Positions 43,423 to 52,955 of a stretch of 64,000 bases of DNA are shown here, piece by piece. Both the position numbers and the translations under genes were made by a program. The notes below the pieces were generated by a model. The model had not been told where the DNA came from. It searched no databases and worked only from the letters and a program-made list of their open reading frames with translations. Origin of the DNA: Candidatus Halocynthiibacter alkanivorans (GTDB lineage: Bacteria > Pseudomonadota > Alphaproteobacteria > Rhodobacterales > Rhodobacteraceae); the NCBI RefSeq assembly GCF_003333265.1, contig NZ_QOLB01000032.1, positions 1-64,000 of the forward strand. Reading direction: 5' to 3'. Every line of letters begins with the position of its first letter. The stretch's first letter is position 1.

Positions 43423-44763
43423 ATGAACGCAATTTTGATTAAAAGCGCCCAGCTGGTGGTGACGATGGATGACGACCGGCGCGAACTTGCCGGGGCGGAT
43501 ATTCTGATCCGGGACGGGGTCATCGTTGATGTGGGGCACAATCTTTACGCCGATGATGCGGTGCTGCGCCCGTCGCAGGATTGCCTGGTAACGCCGGGCC
43601 TGGTGAACACCCATCATCATCTGTATCAGACCCTGACACGGGCGGTGCCCGGGGCGCAGGACGCGCTGCTGTTTGGCTGGCTGAAAACGCTGTATCCGAT
43701 CTGGTCGCGTTTCGGTCCGGAACATATGAAGGTTTCGGCGCTGGTCGGGCTGGCAGAGCTGGCTTTGTCCGGCTGTTCAACCACGTCGGACCATCTTTAT
43801 CTGTTTCCCAACGGGTCCACGCTGGACGATACCATCACCGCCGCTCAAATGGCCGGGATGCGCTTTCACGCCACCCGCGGTGCGATGAGCATCGGCGAAA
43901 GTGACGGTGGCCTGCCGCCGGACGCGCTGGTTGAGGACGAGGCTGCCATTCTGGAAGACTGCATCCGGGTGATCGATAAGTTCCATGATCCGGCGGAGGG
44001 CTCGATGCTGCGCATCGCGGTGGGGCCCTGTTCGCCGTTTTCGGTGAGTCGCGAGCTGATGCGCGATGCCGCCATTCTTGCGCGCGACAAGGGCGTGATG
44101 ATGCACACGCATCTGGCCGAAAATGACGAGGACATCACCTATTCACTGGAGACCTTTGGCTGTCGGCCAGGGCAATATGCTGAGGATCTGGGCTGGGTCG
44201 GGCGCGATGTCTGGCACGCACATTGTGTGAAACTGGACGCGTCTGAAATCGAGCTGTTTGCCCGTACCGGTACCGGTGTTGCCCATTGCCCCTGCTCCAA
44301 CTGCCGCCTTGGCTCCGGCATTGCGCCGCTGCGGGCTATGCGGGATGCGGGTGTGCCGGTGGGGCTCGGGGTGGACGGGTCTGCTTCCAATGACGTCGCC
44401 AGCATGGTGGCCGAAGCGCGCCAGGCGATGTTGTTGCAGCGTGTGGCCTTTGGCGCCAATAAAATGAGCGCCCGCGAAGCGCTTGAAATTGCCACAAGGG
44501 GCGGCGCTCAGGTGCTGGGGCGCAGCGACGTCGGCCAGCTGGTGCCGGGCATGCGGGCTGATATCGCGGTCTGGGATATGAAAAACGTGTCGGCTGCGGG
44601 CAGCTGGGATCCGGCGGCACTGTTGCTGGCGGGGCCGGGGGCGGTGCGCGACCTCTATGTTGAAGGGCGCCAGATTGTGGATCGCGGTGCGTTTGTGCCG
44701 TTCCATCTGCCCACGGTGATCCGGCGTCAGAACGAACTGGCCCGCGAGCTCGCTGACGGATAG
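43423..44763 (+). CDS. 8-oxoguanine deaminase (amidohydrolase family)
   Basis: A 446-residue amidohydrolase of the type converting 8-oxoguanine to urate, related to hydroxydechloroatrazine ethylaminohydrolase. Metal and catalytic motifs: NTHHHLYQTLTRAVPGAQ (about 63), MHTHLAEND (about 230), WHAHCVKL (about 266) and VDGSASND (about 323). ATG 43423 follows TGGAGAG. It faces the guanine deaminase gene across 200 bp; both act on purine bases, so this is a purine catabolism pair on opposite strands. Confidence 0.85.
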   Translation: MNAILIKSAQLVVTMDDDRRELAGADILIRDGVIVDVGHNLYADDAVLRPSQDCLVTPGLVNTHHHLYQTLTRAVPGAQDALLFGWLKTLYPIWSRFGPEHMKVSALVGLAELALSGCSTTSDHLYLFPNGSTLDDTITAAQMAGMRFHATRGAMSIGESDGGLPPDALVEDEAAILEDCIRVIDKFHDPAEGSMLRIAVGPCSPFSVSRELMRDAAILARDKGVMMHTHLAENDEDITYSLETFGCRPGQYAEDLGWVGRDVWHAHCVKLDASEIELFARTGTGVAHCPCSNCRLGSGIAPLRAMRDAGVPVGLGVDGSASNDVASMVAEARQAMLLQRVAFGANKMSAREALEIATRGGAQVLGRSDVGQLVPGMRADIAVWDMKNVSAAGSWDPAALLLAGPGAVRDLYVEGRQIVDRGAFVPFHLPTVIRRQNELARELADG

Positions 44764-44826
44764 TGCCTCAGCGAACCGCCTCCCGCCTCCCCCGGCCCCT
44801 GCGGTGCAGGACCCGCCCGTTCCGGG

Positions 44827-44877
44827 CAGCCTGATTGCGCTGCAATCAGGCTGCGGCCCCGCGCCCTGGCGCGGGGC
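44827..44877. repeat. Two adjacent GC-rich hairpins between convergent deaminase genes
   Basis: The first stem, GCAGCCTGATTGC with its perfect 13 bp complement (44827-44839 and 44843-44855), has a 3-base loop. The second (CCCCGCGC/GCGCGGGG, about 44858-44877) follows directly. No U-tract follows either one. In a gap between convergent genes they may stop transcription from both sides or be a REP-like element. Confidence 0.75.
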
Positions 44878-44963
44878 GCGGCCCAAGCCGGGGCTGGCAT
44901 CATTTTTATGGTGCGGGCCGGCGCGGGAGTGCGTCCTTTGATGCCAGGTGACCCGGCTGCCGT

Positions 44964-46256
44964 TCAGGCGCTGTGCTGAAACTGTCCGCCACTCCAGACC
45001 GCTTTGACGGCACGGTCATCCCCCATCATGATGGTGGGAAACAGCTGGTCCCAGAACGTGTCGGCCCGGTTGGCGCGCTGGGCAATCACCGGGGTCGACG
45101 CCAGATCAGTCACCACCAGATCGGCCTCCATCCCAGGTGCCAGGTTGCCGATCTTGTCTTCCATTCGCAGGCTGCGCGCCGCGCCCTGAGTTGCCAGCCA
45201 CCACAGTTGTGAGGCGTGCAGCGGGGTGCCGTTCAGCTGGCCGACCTCATAGGCCGCAGCCATAGTGCGCAGCATCGAAAAACTGGAGCCGCCGCCGGTG
45301 TCCGTTGCCAGCCCCACCCGGTGTCCCTCTGCCATCAGACCCGCCATATCAAACAGGCCGGATCCGATGAATGTATTGGAGGTCGGGCAATGGATCAGCC
45401 CGGCGTCCATCTCGCGCAGCCGGTCGCGTTCGCGCGGCTCCAGGTGGATTGCGTGCCCCATCAGAGCGCCTTCGCGCAGCAGCCCGTGCATCTCATAAGT
45501 GTCCAGATAATCCCGCGCGGACGGGAACAGGGTTTTGACCCATGCGATTTCATCGGTCTGTTCGCTCAGGTGGGTCTGCATCAGACAGTCGGGATGTTCG
45601 CCCCACAGAGCGCCAAGCGCGCTCAGCTGGTCTGGCGTTGAGGTCGGCGAGAAACGTGGCGTGATCACATAAGACAGGCGGTCAACCCCGTGCCAGCGCT
45701 GCAACAGCGTCTTGCTGTCGTCATAGGCCGATTGCGGCGTGTCGCGCAGCCCTTCGGGCGCATTGCGGTCCATACAGGTTTTCCCCGCCAGCGCCCGCAG
45801 CCCGCGCGACCGCGCCTCGGTGAAAAATGCGTCAACACTTTCGGGGTGAATGGTGCAGTAGCTGACCGAGGTGGTGGTGCCGTTCGCCAGCGCCAGATTA
45901 AAATAAAGCGCCGCAATTTCACGGGCGTAGCCGGCATCATGGAAGCGCATCTCTTCCGGGAACGTGTAGCTGTTGAGCCAGTCGATCAGCCGTTTTCCCC
46001 AGCTGGCAATGATACCGGTCTGCGGGTAATGCACATGGGCGTCGACAAAGCCCGCCGATATCAGCGCATCGCCATAATCAGTGACCTCAGCCTGCGGCCA
46101 GGCGGCGCGGATCCGGTCAGCAGCGCCGATGGCTGCAATTTTTCCGTTTTCAACGACCACGGCGCCGCGCCGTTCATGCTGCGCAGCCTCGGAGACGGGC
46201 ACGGCAAACGGGTTTTTCTGGTAGCTCAGGGTCTGGCCCAGCAAAATTTTGGTCAT
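44964..46256 (-). CDS. guaD: Guanine deaminase
   Basis: GuaD converts guanine to xanthine. The 430-residue amidohydrolase has zinc and catalytic motifs DAHVHYPQTGIIASWG (about 73), QTHLSEQTDE, MGHAIHLEPRE and LATDTGGGSSFSM. ATG 46256 is preceded by in-frame GTG 46259; I choose ATG. It is convergent with the 8-oxoguanine deaminase gene and divergent from mgtE. Confidence 0.92.
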   Translation of the reverse strand: MTKILLGQTLSYQKNPFAVPVSEAAQHERRGAVVVENGKIAAIGAADRIRAAWPQAEVTDYGDALISAGFVDAHVHYPQTGIIASWGKRLIDWLNSYTFPEEMRFHDAGYAREIAALYFNLALANGTTTSVSYCTIHPESVDAFFTEARSRGLRALAGKTCMDRNAPEGLRDTPQSAYDDSKTLLQRWHGVDRLSYVITPRFSPTSTPDQLSALGALWGEHPDCLMQTHLSEQTDEIAWVKTLFPSARDYLDTYEMHGLLREGALMGHAIHLEPRERDRLREMDAGLIHCPTSNTFIGSGLFDMAGLMAEGHRVGLATDTGGGSSFSMLRTMAAAYEVGQLNGTPLHASQLWWLATQGAARSLRMEDKIGNLAPGMEADLVVTDLASTPVIAQRANRADTFWDQLFPTIMMGDDRAVKAVWSGGQFQHSA

Positions 46257-46382
46257 CACATTCTCATTGTTAAGCGGCGGCCTAAGCCTAAGCGCAGTAT
46301 TATCGAAGGTAAATCGTTTTGCCCCCCTGTTGCTCCTGCCTGGCTTGATTTATGCTTGGGACAACAGGCGAGAGGGCAGCAC

Positions 46383-47765
46383 ATGGCAGACAATCTGGCA
46401 CATGATCCGGAACAGGACGAAGATGTGTATGAGCTGTCCAACCGGCAGGTCTCCGACATTCTTCGGGCGGTCAGCGCCAGTGACAAGGACCGTCTGAGCG
46501 GGCTGATGGCCCCGCTGCACCCGGCGGATATTGCCGACCTTCTGGAACAGGTGAATTCTACCGATCGCCGCGAGTTGATTGAGCTCTACGGCCAGGATTT
46601 TGACGGCGATATTCTGTCGGAACTGGAAGAGGGTGTGCGCGAAGACGTGCTGGCCGTTCTGACGCCGACTGTTCTGGCCGAAGCGGTGCGGGAACTGGAT
46701 TCAGATGACGTGGTGGATCTGGTTGAGGACCTGGATGAGCCGCAGCAGGAAGCCATCCTTGAGGTGCTTGAAGACGCGGACCGGGTCGCGGTTGAACAGG
46801 CGCTGACCTATCCTGAAACTTCGGCCGGGCGTCTGATGCAGCGCGAGCTGGCGATGGGCCCGGAACACTGGACCGTGGGCGCGGCGATTGACTATCTGCG
46901 CCATGCCGAAGAGTTGCCGGAGGAGTTTTATCACATCGTGCTGGTGGATCCCAAAATGCGCCCCACCGGCTATGTCACCCTGGGCAAGATACTCGGGGCA
47001 CCGCGGGCGGCGAAACTGCGGGATCTGGTCGAAGAGAGTTTCCGCACCTTTCACGTGCTCGAAGACGAGGCAGACGTTGCTTATGCCTTCAACCAGTATC
47101 ACCTGATCTCGGCGCCGGTTGTTGATGATGACGGGCGTCTGGCCGGGATGATCACCATTGATGATGCGATGTCGGTGCTGGATGAAGAGCATGAGGAAGA
47201 CATCATGCGTCTCGCCGGTGTCGGTGAAGGCAGCCTGGCCGACAAGATCTTTGAAACCATCCGCGCGCGCTTTCCCTGGCTGGCGGTGAACCTGGTGACA
47301 GCGATCCTGGCCTCCATGGTGATCGCCCGGTTTGGGGCCACGATCGAGAAACTTGTGGCCCTGGCGGTGCTGATGCCAATTGTGGCCTCGATGGGCGGCA
47401 ATGCCGGCACCCAGAGCCTGACCGTGGCGGTGCGCGCCATCGCCACCCGCGATCTGACCAGTGCCAATATGTGGCGGGTGATCCGGCGGGAGGCCTTTGT
47501 GGGCCTGGTGAACGGGCTTATTTTCGCCGTGGTGATGGGGGGGATCGGCGTTTTGTGGTTTGGAATGCCGCTTTTGGGTCTGGTGATTGCGGCGGCGATG
47601 ATTATCAATCTGTTTGTCGCCGGTCTCGCGGGCATTCTGGTGCCGGTGCTGCTGGACCGCTCGGGGATTGACCCGGCGCTCGCCTCCGGAGCCTTTGTGA
47701 CCACGGTCACTGATGTTGTGGGCTTCTCTGCCTTCCTCGGGCTGGCGGCTTTGGTATTGCTGTGA
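46383..47765 (+). CDS. mgtE: Magnesium transporter MgtE
   Basis: MgtE is a Mg2+ channel gated by cytoplasmic Mg2+. The 460-residue protein has the MgtE N domain (HPADIADLLEQV), tandem CBS domains (about residues 145-265, AFNQYHLISAPVVDDDGRLA) and five C-terminal helices with the channel signature PIVASMGGNAGTQSLTVAVR. ATG 46383 follows GAGGG; the open frame continues far upstream but opposite guaD, so that part is not coding. The stop overlaps the next gene by 4 bp. Confidence 0.93.
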   Translation: MADNLAHDPEQDEDVYELSNRQVSDILRAVSASDKDRLSGLMAPLHPADIADLLEQVNSTDRRELIELYGQDFDGDILSELEEGVREDVLAVLTPTVLAEAVRELDSDDVVDLVEDLDEPQQEAILEVLEDADRVAVEQALTYPETSAGRLMQRELAMGPEHWTVGAAIDYLRHAEELPEEFYHIVLVDPKMRPTGYVTLGKILGAPRAAKLRDLVEESFRTFHVLEDEADVAYAFNQYHLISAPVVDDDGRLAGMITIDDAMSVLDEEHEEDIMRLAGVGEGSLADKIFETIRARFPWLAVNLVTAILASMVIARFGATIEKLVALAVLMPIVASMGGNAGTQSLTVAVRAIATRDLTSANMWRVIRREAFVGLVNGLIFAVVMGGIGVLWFGMPLLGLVIAAAMIINLFVAGLAGILVPVLLDRSGIDPALASGAFVTTVTDVVGFSAFLGLAALVLL

Positions 47766-48328
47766 AGGCGGATGAGATGGAATTATTGAAAACCCAGGCC
47801 CGTAAAGCAGGCTTTGCCCGGCGCAAAGAAGCCCATGGTCACGGGCTTAGTGCGGCGGCCTGTGCGCGGCTGATTGAAGTGTTGCGCCCGTATCAGGGCC
47901 GCGCGATGTCGGGCTATATGCCGATCCGCACCGAAATTAACCCGCTGGCGGCAATGGAAGAATTCGCGCGTTTCGGCGCGGTGGGGGTGCCGGTGATCCA
48001 GGCGAAAGCAACGCCGTTGCTGTTTCACCGCTGGTCCCCGGACTGCGAAATGATGGCAGGGCCGTTTGGCGCCCTGGTGCCGGCGGAGTCTGAAATTGTG
48101 GTGCCTGAGGTGATGATCGTGCCGCTGGCAGCGTTTGACCGGGCCGGGCGGCGCATTGGTTATGGCGGTGGCTATTATGACCGCACGCTGGAACTGCTGC
48201 GCGCGCGCGGTCCGGTGTTTGCAGTGGGCTTTGCTTATGGGGAGCAGGAGGCGGACGAGGTGCCCTCGGAAGCGACCGATCAGCCGCTGGACGCGATTGT
48301 GACCGAAGCAGAAGTTCTGCGCTTCTGA
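47762..48328 (+). CDS. 5-formyltetrahydrofolate cyclo-ligase
   Basis: The enzyme converts 5-formyl-THF to 5,10-methenyl-THF with ATP. The 188-residue protein has the diagnostic RIGYGGGYYDRTL (about 127-139) and SGYMPIRTEI. GTG 47762 overlaps the mgtE stop in GTGA; an internal ATG at 47777 with AAGG upstream is an alternative. Translational coupling to mgtE is unrelated functionally. Confidence 0.9.
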   Translation: MKADEMELLKTQARKAGFARRKEAHGHGLSAAACARLIEVLRPYQGRAMSGYMPIRTEINPLAAMEEFARFGAVGVPVIQAKATPLLFHRWSPDCEMMAGPFGALVPAESEIVVPEVMIVPLAAFDRAGRRIGYGGGYYDRTLELLRARGPVFAVGFAYGEQEADEVPSEATDQPLDAIVTEAEVLRF

Positions 48329-48480
48329 CACCCATCCGGGCTCTGCTCTGATCAGGAGGGGGGCGGAAATCAGGTGGATCGGGCCTGGCTGCGGCGTTTT
48401 TGCTGCCGGTCAGGTGCTGTTGCGTGGATGCCAGCGGAAAAGGGCTTGCGTGATCGCTGATGCCGCCTTAGGCCGTGCCT

Positions 48481-49296
48481 ATGAAAATTCTGTTTCTTGG
48501 TGATGTCGTAGGCCGCTCCGGGCGGGCTGCAATTGTAGATCGTCTGTCGCGGCTGCGCGAAGAGTGGCGGCTGGATTTTGTCGTGGTGAATGGCGAAAAC
48601 ACCACCAATGGCATGGGGCTGTCGGGCGAACATGCCAAGGCGCTTCTTGAAGCCGGTGCGGATTGCATCACCCTTGGCGATCATGCCTTTGATCAGCGCG
48701 ATATGATGCAGTTCATTGACCGCGAGCCGCGGCTGATCCGACCGCTTAACTTTGCCAAAAATGCTCCCGGGCGCGGCGTTAAAGTGTTCGAGGCCACACG
48801 GGGCCGCAAGATCATGGTGGCGCAGGTTCTGGGCCAGGTGTTCATGAAACGGCCGTTTGACGATCCGTTTTCGGCGGTGGATACGGTGTTGCGTGCCCAT
48901 ACGCTTGGCGGCTCGGTTCAGGCCAGTCTGATTGATGTGCATTGCGAAGCTACCAGCGAAAAAATGGGCATGGGGCATTTTTGCGACGGCCGCACCTCTG
49001 TTGTGGTGGGCACCCATACACATATCCCCACCGGAGACGCGCAGATCCTGCCCGGCGGCACGGCGTTCCAGGCGGATGCCGGCATGTGCGGCGATTACAA
49101 CTCCGTCATTGGCATGGACAAAGACGAGCCGATGCGCCGTTTTGTGACCGGGATGGGCAAAACCAGGTTCAAGCCCGCCAATGGCGAAGCCACTCTGTCC
49201 GGGCTCTATGTGGAAACCGACGACAGGAGCGGCAAGGCCACACGGGTGGTGATGATCCGCGATGGCGGCCGCCTGCAACAGTCACACCCGGTCTGA
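48481..49296 (+). CDS. YmdB-family metallophosphoesterase (TIGR00282)
   Basis: A 271-residue di-metal phosphodiesterase of the YmdB family; the Bacillus protein hydrolyses 2',3'-cAMP and affects biofilm choice. Metal motifs: LGDVVGRSGR (8-17), NGENTTNGMGL, TLGDHAFDQ (where many members have GNH), DVHCEATSEK and VGTHTHIPTGD. ATG 48481 gives MKILFLGDVV; GTG 48475 is possible but adds only two residues. Confidence 0.88.
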   Translation: MKILFLGDVVGRSGRAAIVDRLSRLREEWRLDFVVVNGENTTNGMGLSGEHAKALLEAGADCITLGDHAFDQRDMMQFIDREPRLIRPLNFAKNAPGRGVKVFEATRGRKIMVAQVLGQVFMKRPFDDPFSAVDTVLRAHTLGGSVQASLIDVHCEATSEKMGMGHFCDGRTSVVVGTHTHIPTGDAQILPGGTAFQADAGMCGDYNSVIGMDKDEPMRRFVTGMGKTRFKPANGEATLSGLYVETDDRSGKATRVVMIRDGGRLQQSHPV

Positions 49297-49384
49297 ATTT
49301 CACCACTGAGGCGCCACGGCGCTTGTACCTCGTGAGCGGAGCGGCAATTATGTGGGTCAGCACAGCGAGGGACCGCCAGATCAT

Positions 49385-51163
49385 ATGATTGCATTTCAGT
49401 TCAGCCCCACTGGTGAAGCTATTATTGCGCTGACTGTGGTGTTTGTGATGTTTGTCCTGTTCGTACGCGAGCAGTTCCCGACCGAAGTGGTTGCCATCAC
49501 CGGCGCCGCAACGTTGTTGGCGCTGGGGGTGTTGCCCTATGAAAAAGCACTGGCGGTGCTGTCCAACCCGGCGCCCTGGACCATTGCAGCGATGTTCATC
49601 GTTATGGGCGCGCTGGTGCGCACCGGAGCGTTGAACCGGTTTATCCAACTGGCCGAAAGCCGCGCGGAAACCCATCCGAAAATGGCGATCGCAGCGCTGA
49701 TGGGCTTTGTCATTATTGCTTCGGCCTTTGTCTCCAATACGCCGGTGGTGGTGGTGATGATTCCGGTCTTTGTGCAGATGGCGCGGAAATTGTCGGTCTC
49801 CGCCTCAAAACTGCTGATACCCCTGTCCTATGGTGCGATCCTTGGTGGCACCATGACGCTGATCGGCACCTCCACAAACCTGCTGGTCGACGGGGTGGCG
49901 CGGGCGCAAGGCCTGGAACCGTTTACAATTTTTGAAGTCACCCCTCTGGGCATCATCCTGGTGATCTGGGGCATGATCTACCTGCGCTTCTTTGGGGCGC
50001 ATTTGTTGCCCGACCGGGCCTCCATGGCCTCGATGCTGTCGGGCAAATCAAAAATGAAATTTTTCACCGAAGCGGTGATCCCGCCGGACAGCAATCTGAT
50101 CGGCCGTGAAGTCACCGGGGTGCAGTTGTTCAAACGCGAGGGCGTGCGGCTGGTCGATATTGTGCGCGGAGACAGTTCGCTGCGTCATGCGATGGCGGAT
50201 GTAGTGCTGCAGGTCGGGGACCGGGTTGTGCTGCGCACGCAGATGGCAGAGCTGCTGTCGCTGCAGCGCGACAAAAGTCTGAAACGGATGGATCAGGTGT
50301 CCGCGGTTGAGACCTCGACCGTCGAAGTCCTGATCACGCCCGGCTGCCGCATGGTCGGGCGCTCGCTGGGTTCAATGCGCCTGCGGCGGCGGTATGGGGT
50401 CTATCCGCTGGCAGTGCACCGGCGCAATCAGAACATCGGCCACAAAATTCAGGATCTGGTGGTGCGGGTCGGCGATACGCTGTTGCTGGAAGGCGCGCCG
50501 GAGGACATCCAGCGCCTCGCCGCTGATATGGAAATGGTCGATGTGAGTAAACCGTCGGAACGGGCCTATCGCCGGGGCCGCGCGCCAGTTGCTTTGGCGA
50601 CGCTGGTGGCGCTTGTTGTGCTGGCGGCGCTGGGCATGGCACCGATCTTTTTACTGGCGGTTCTGGCGGTGGCAGTGGTGCTGATCACCCGCTGTATTGA
50701 TGCGGAAGAAGCCTTTGCGTTTGTTGATGGCCGCTTGCTGGCGATGATCTTTTCGATGCTGGCGATTGGCGCGGCGCTTGAAAACTCCGGGGCGGTGAGC
50801 CTGATCGTGGATGCGGTGGCGCCCTGGTTGATCGGTCTGCCGGTGTTCTTTGTGGTCTGGGCAATTTATCTGCTGACCTCGATCCTGACCGAGCTTGTCT
50901 CCAACAATGCGGTCGCGGTGGTTGTGACACCGATTGCCATTGGTCTGGCCCAGGCGATGGGGCTTGATCCGCGGCCATTGGTGATCGCGGTGATGGTGGC
51001 CGCCTCCGCCAGTTTTGCCACCCCGATCGGCTATCAGACCAATATGCTGGTCTATGGGCCGGGCGGCTACAAATTTACCGATTTTATGCGTGTTGGCATC
51101 CCATTGAACCTGACGGTCGGATTGCTGGCAAGTGCGATCATCCCAATTCTCTGGCCGCTTTGA
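49385..51163 (+). CDS. SLC13/SAC1-family permease with two RCK_C domains
   Basis: A 592-residue transporter of the divalent-anion:sodium-symporter type (Citrate/sulfate/phosphate SAC1-like). Two hydrophobic halves flank two TrkA-C/RCK_C domains at about residues 224-290 and 310-375. Signatures include NTPVVVVMIPVFVQMA and TLIGTSTNLLVDG, and their repeat LVSNNAVAVVVTPIAIGLAQ in the second half. Substrate could be sulfate or organic anion. ATG 49385 follows GAGGGA, spaced somewhat long. Confidence 0.85.
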   Translation: MIAFQFSPTGEAIIALTVVFVMFVLFVREQFPTEVVAITGAATLLALGVLPYEKALAVLSNPAPWTIAAMFIVMGALVRTGALNRFIQLAESRAETHPKMAIAALMGFVIIASAFVSNTPVVVVMIPVFVQMARKLSVSASKLLIPLSYGAILGGTMTLIGTSTNLLVDGVARAQGLEPFTIFEVTPLGIILVIWGMIYLRFFGAHLLPDRASMASMLSGKSKMKFFTEAVIPPDSNLIGREVTGVQLFKREGVRLVDIVRGDSSLRHAMADVVLQVGDRVVLRTQMAELLSLQRDKSLKRMDQVSAVETSTVEVLITPGCRMVGRSLGSMRLRRRYGVYPLAVHRRNQNIGHKIQDLVVRVGDTLLLEGAPEDIQRLAADMEMVDVSKPSERAYRRGRAPVALATLVALVVLAALGMAPIFLLAVLAVAVVLITRCIDAEEAFAFVDGRLLAMIFSMLAIGAALENSGAVSLIVDAVAPWLIGLPVFFVVWAIYLLTSILTELVSNNAVAVVVTPIAIGLAQAMGLDPRPLVIAVMVAASASFATPIGYQTNMLVYGPGGYKFTDFMRVGIPLNLTVGLLASAIIPILWPL

Positions 51164-51183
51164 ACCGCTGAAAGGATTTGTCG

Positions 51184-52026
51184 ATGACCGATGCGATTTC
51201 CCGGATACGCCAGGTCATCCAGTCAGCGGACGCGCCGTTGACCCGCGCGGGCCTTGCGCAGGAACTGCGCGACATGGGGCTGAAACGCGGCGATCTTGTG
51301 CTGGTGCATACGTCGCTTTCCGCGTTGGGCTGGGTTTGTGGCGGGGCACAGGCGGTTATTGAAGCGCTGTTTGATGTTCTCGGATCTGGCGGTACCCTGG
51401 TGATGCCCGGATTTTCTCTGGACCTCAGCGATCCCGCCGGCTGGACAGCCCCACCGGTGCCTGCGCGCTGGCATCAGGAAATTCGCGATCAGATGCCGGT
51501 GTTCAGCGCCTGCCACACGCCCACCGGATATGTCGGGCAGGTGCCCGAAGTCTTTCGTCACTGGACAGGGGTGCAGCGCAGTCTGCATCCGAAATTTTCC
51601 TTTCTCGCCTGCGGGCCACTGGCAGATGATATTACGATTTCTCATCCGCTGAGCAATGCTCTGGGGCCGGAGACACCGTTGGGAACAATGCACTATCTGG
51701 GCGCACGTGTATTGATGCTTGGCGGTGGCTGGGACAGTTGCACCAGCTTCCATCTGGCCGAATATTTGGTGGAATTACCAGTGGTGGCGTGGGAAAACCT
51801 GCCGGTTGGTCGTGTTGACGGGGTGACACAATGGAAACGCGTGGCCGATGTTGCCAGGTTTGAAGAGCATTTCCCCGAAATTGGTCGTCGGTTTGAAGCC
51901 ACCGGGCTGGTACGTCGCGGGTTCGGCGGCGCTGCCGTTCTCCTGGAAATGCAGGACGCTGTCTCTGCCGCGCAGGATTGGTTTGAGGCCGGGAATTACG
52001 ATCGCTTGCGCCACGAACCCGGCTAA
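51184..52026 (+). CDS. Aminoglycoside N(3)-acetyltransferase family protein
   Basis: A 280-residue AAC(3)/Antibiotic_NAT family protein. The conserved core LVLVHTSLSALGWVCGGAQA, GTLVMPGFS and the LGARVLMLGGGWDSCTSFHL segment (His in a family-like position) are present. Chromosomal AAC(3) homologues in environmental bacteria often have unknown amine substrates; resistance should not be assumed. ATG 51184 follows AAAGGA. Confidence 0.82.
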   Translation: MTDAISRIRQVIQSADAPLTRAGLAQELRDMGLKRGDLVLVHTSLSALGWVCGGAQAVIEALFDVLGSGGTLVMPGFSLDLSDPAGWTAPPVPARWHQEIRDQMPVFSACHTPTGYVGQVPEVFRHWTGVQRSLHPKFSFLACGPLADDITISHPLSNALGPETPLGTMHYLGARVLMLGGGWDSCTSFHLAEYLVELPVVAWENLPVGRVDGVTQWKRVADVARFEEHFPEIGRRFEATGLVRRGFGGAAVLLEMQDAVSAAQDWFEAGNYDRLRHEPG

Positions 52027-52149
52027 TTTGCCGAATTCGAGTGGGTTTCAAGGAGTTCAGCGCCTTTCGCGTGCCCCTGGTCTTGTGGCGCAGGGGGCGG
52101 GTGCTTTATAGAGTTTGCAAAACGACAGCTATTTCAGACGGAGTGAGAC

Positions 52150-52890
52150 ATGGCCGGCCATTCAAAATGGGCAAATATCCAGCACCGCAAAGGTCGCCAG
52201 GATGCCGTACGTTCAAAACTGTTTTCCAAATTGTCCAAGGAGATCACCGTGGCCGCCAAGATGGGCGACCCGGATCCGGACAAGAATCCGCGTCTGCGCA
52301 TGGCTGTAAAAGAGGCCAAGTCGGTTTCGGTGCCCAAGGATGTGATTGATCGCGCGATCAAAAAATCCGAGGCTGGCGACGGCGACAATTACGACGAAAT
52401 CCGCTATGAGGGCTACGGGCCCAACGGCGTTGCCGTTATCGTTGAGGCGATGACTGACAACCGCAACCGCACCGCCTCTGTGGTGCGTTCGACCTTCTCC
52501 AAGAATGGTGGCAACCTGGGTGAAACCGGCTCGGTGTCTTTCATGTTCGAGCGCAAAGGCGAAGTCACCTATACCAGCGCTGCCGGCGATGCTGACACCG
52601 TAATGGAGGCGGCGATTGAAGCGGGTGCTGAAGACTGTGAAAGCTCGGAAGAGGGCCACACAATCTATTGTGCAGACAGTGATCTCAACGAGGTGTCGAC
52701 CGCGCTTGAGGCGGAACTGGGGGACTCTGAGTCCACCAAGCTGATCTGGAAGCCAAATATGACCACTGAAATGGATCTTGAAGCGATGCAGAAGCTGATG
52801 AAGCTGGTGGATGCGCTGGAAGATGATGACGATGTGCAGCGGGTCACCACCAATTTTGAAGCCTCTGATGAGGTGATGTCGCAGCTGTAA
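52150..52890 (+). CDS. YebC/PmpR-family protein
   Basis: A 246-residue YebC-family protein, a DNA-binding transcription regulator and, in some bacteria, a translation factor for difficult proline motifs. The N-terminus [19 protein letters not shown] is diagnostic; [20 protein letters not shown] and [14 protein letters not shown] follow. ATG 52150 has GGAGTGAG upstream. A terminator follows 26 bp after the stop. Confidence 0.95.
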   Translation: MAGHSKWANIQHRKGRQDAVRSKLFSKLSKEITVAAKMGDPDPDKNPRLRMAVKEAKSVSVPKDVIDRAIKKSEAGDGDNYDEIRYEGYGPNGVAVIVEAMTDNRNRTASVVRSTFSKNGGNLGETGSVSFMFERKGEVTYTSAAGDADTVMEAAIEAGAEDCESSEEGHTIYCADSDLNEVSTALEAELGDSESTKLIWKPNMTTEMDLEAMQKLMKLVDALEDDDDVQRVTTNFEASDEVMSQL

Positions 52891-52915
52891 CGCGTGGCAA
52901 TGTTGAACGAACCGG

Positions 52916-52943
52916 AAAAGGGCTGCGTAACGCGGCCCTTTTT
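52916..52943 (+). terminator. Rho-independent terminator after yebC-family gene
   Basis: An 8 bp GGGCTGCG/CGCGGCCC stem with one GU pair and a TAA loop, flanked by AAAA and TTTTTT. It lies 26 bp after the plus-strand stop and 13 bp before the minus-strand LysR stop, so it may serve both convergent genes. Confidence 0.9.
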
Positions 52944-52955
52944 TATTGTCTGGCC

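Noticed and set aside
45690-46382. A long in-frame extension of mgtE at its 5' side.
   Set aside because: It is the antisense of guaD and lacks MgtE similarity; ATG 46383 with its own ribosome site gives the normal protein.
51184-52026. Mobile resistance cassette around the AAC(3)-like gene.
   Set aside because: No attachment site, integrase, inverted repeats or shift in composition is seen around it.
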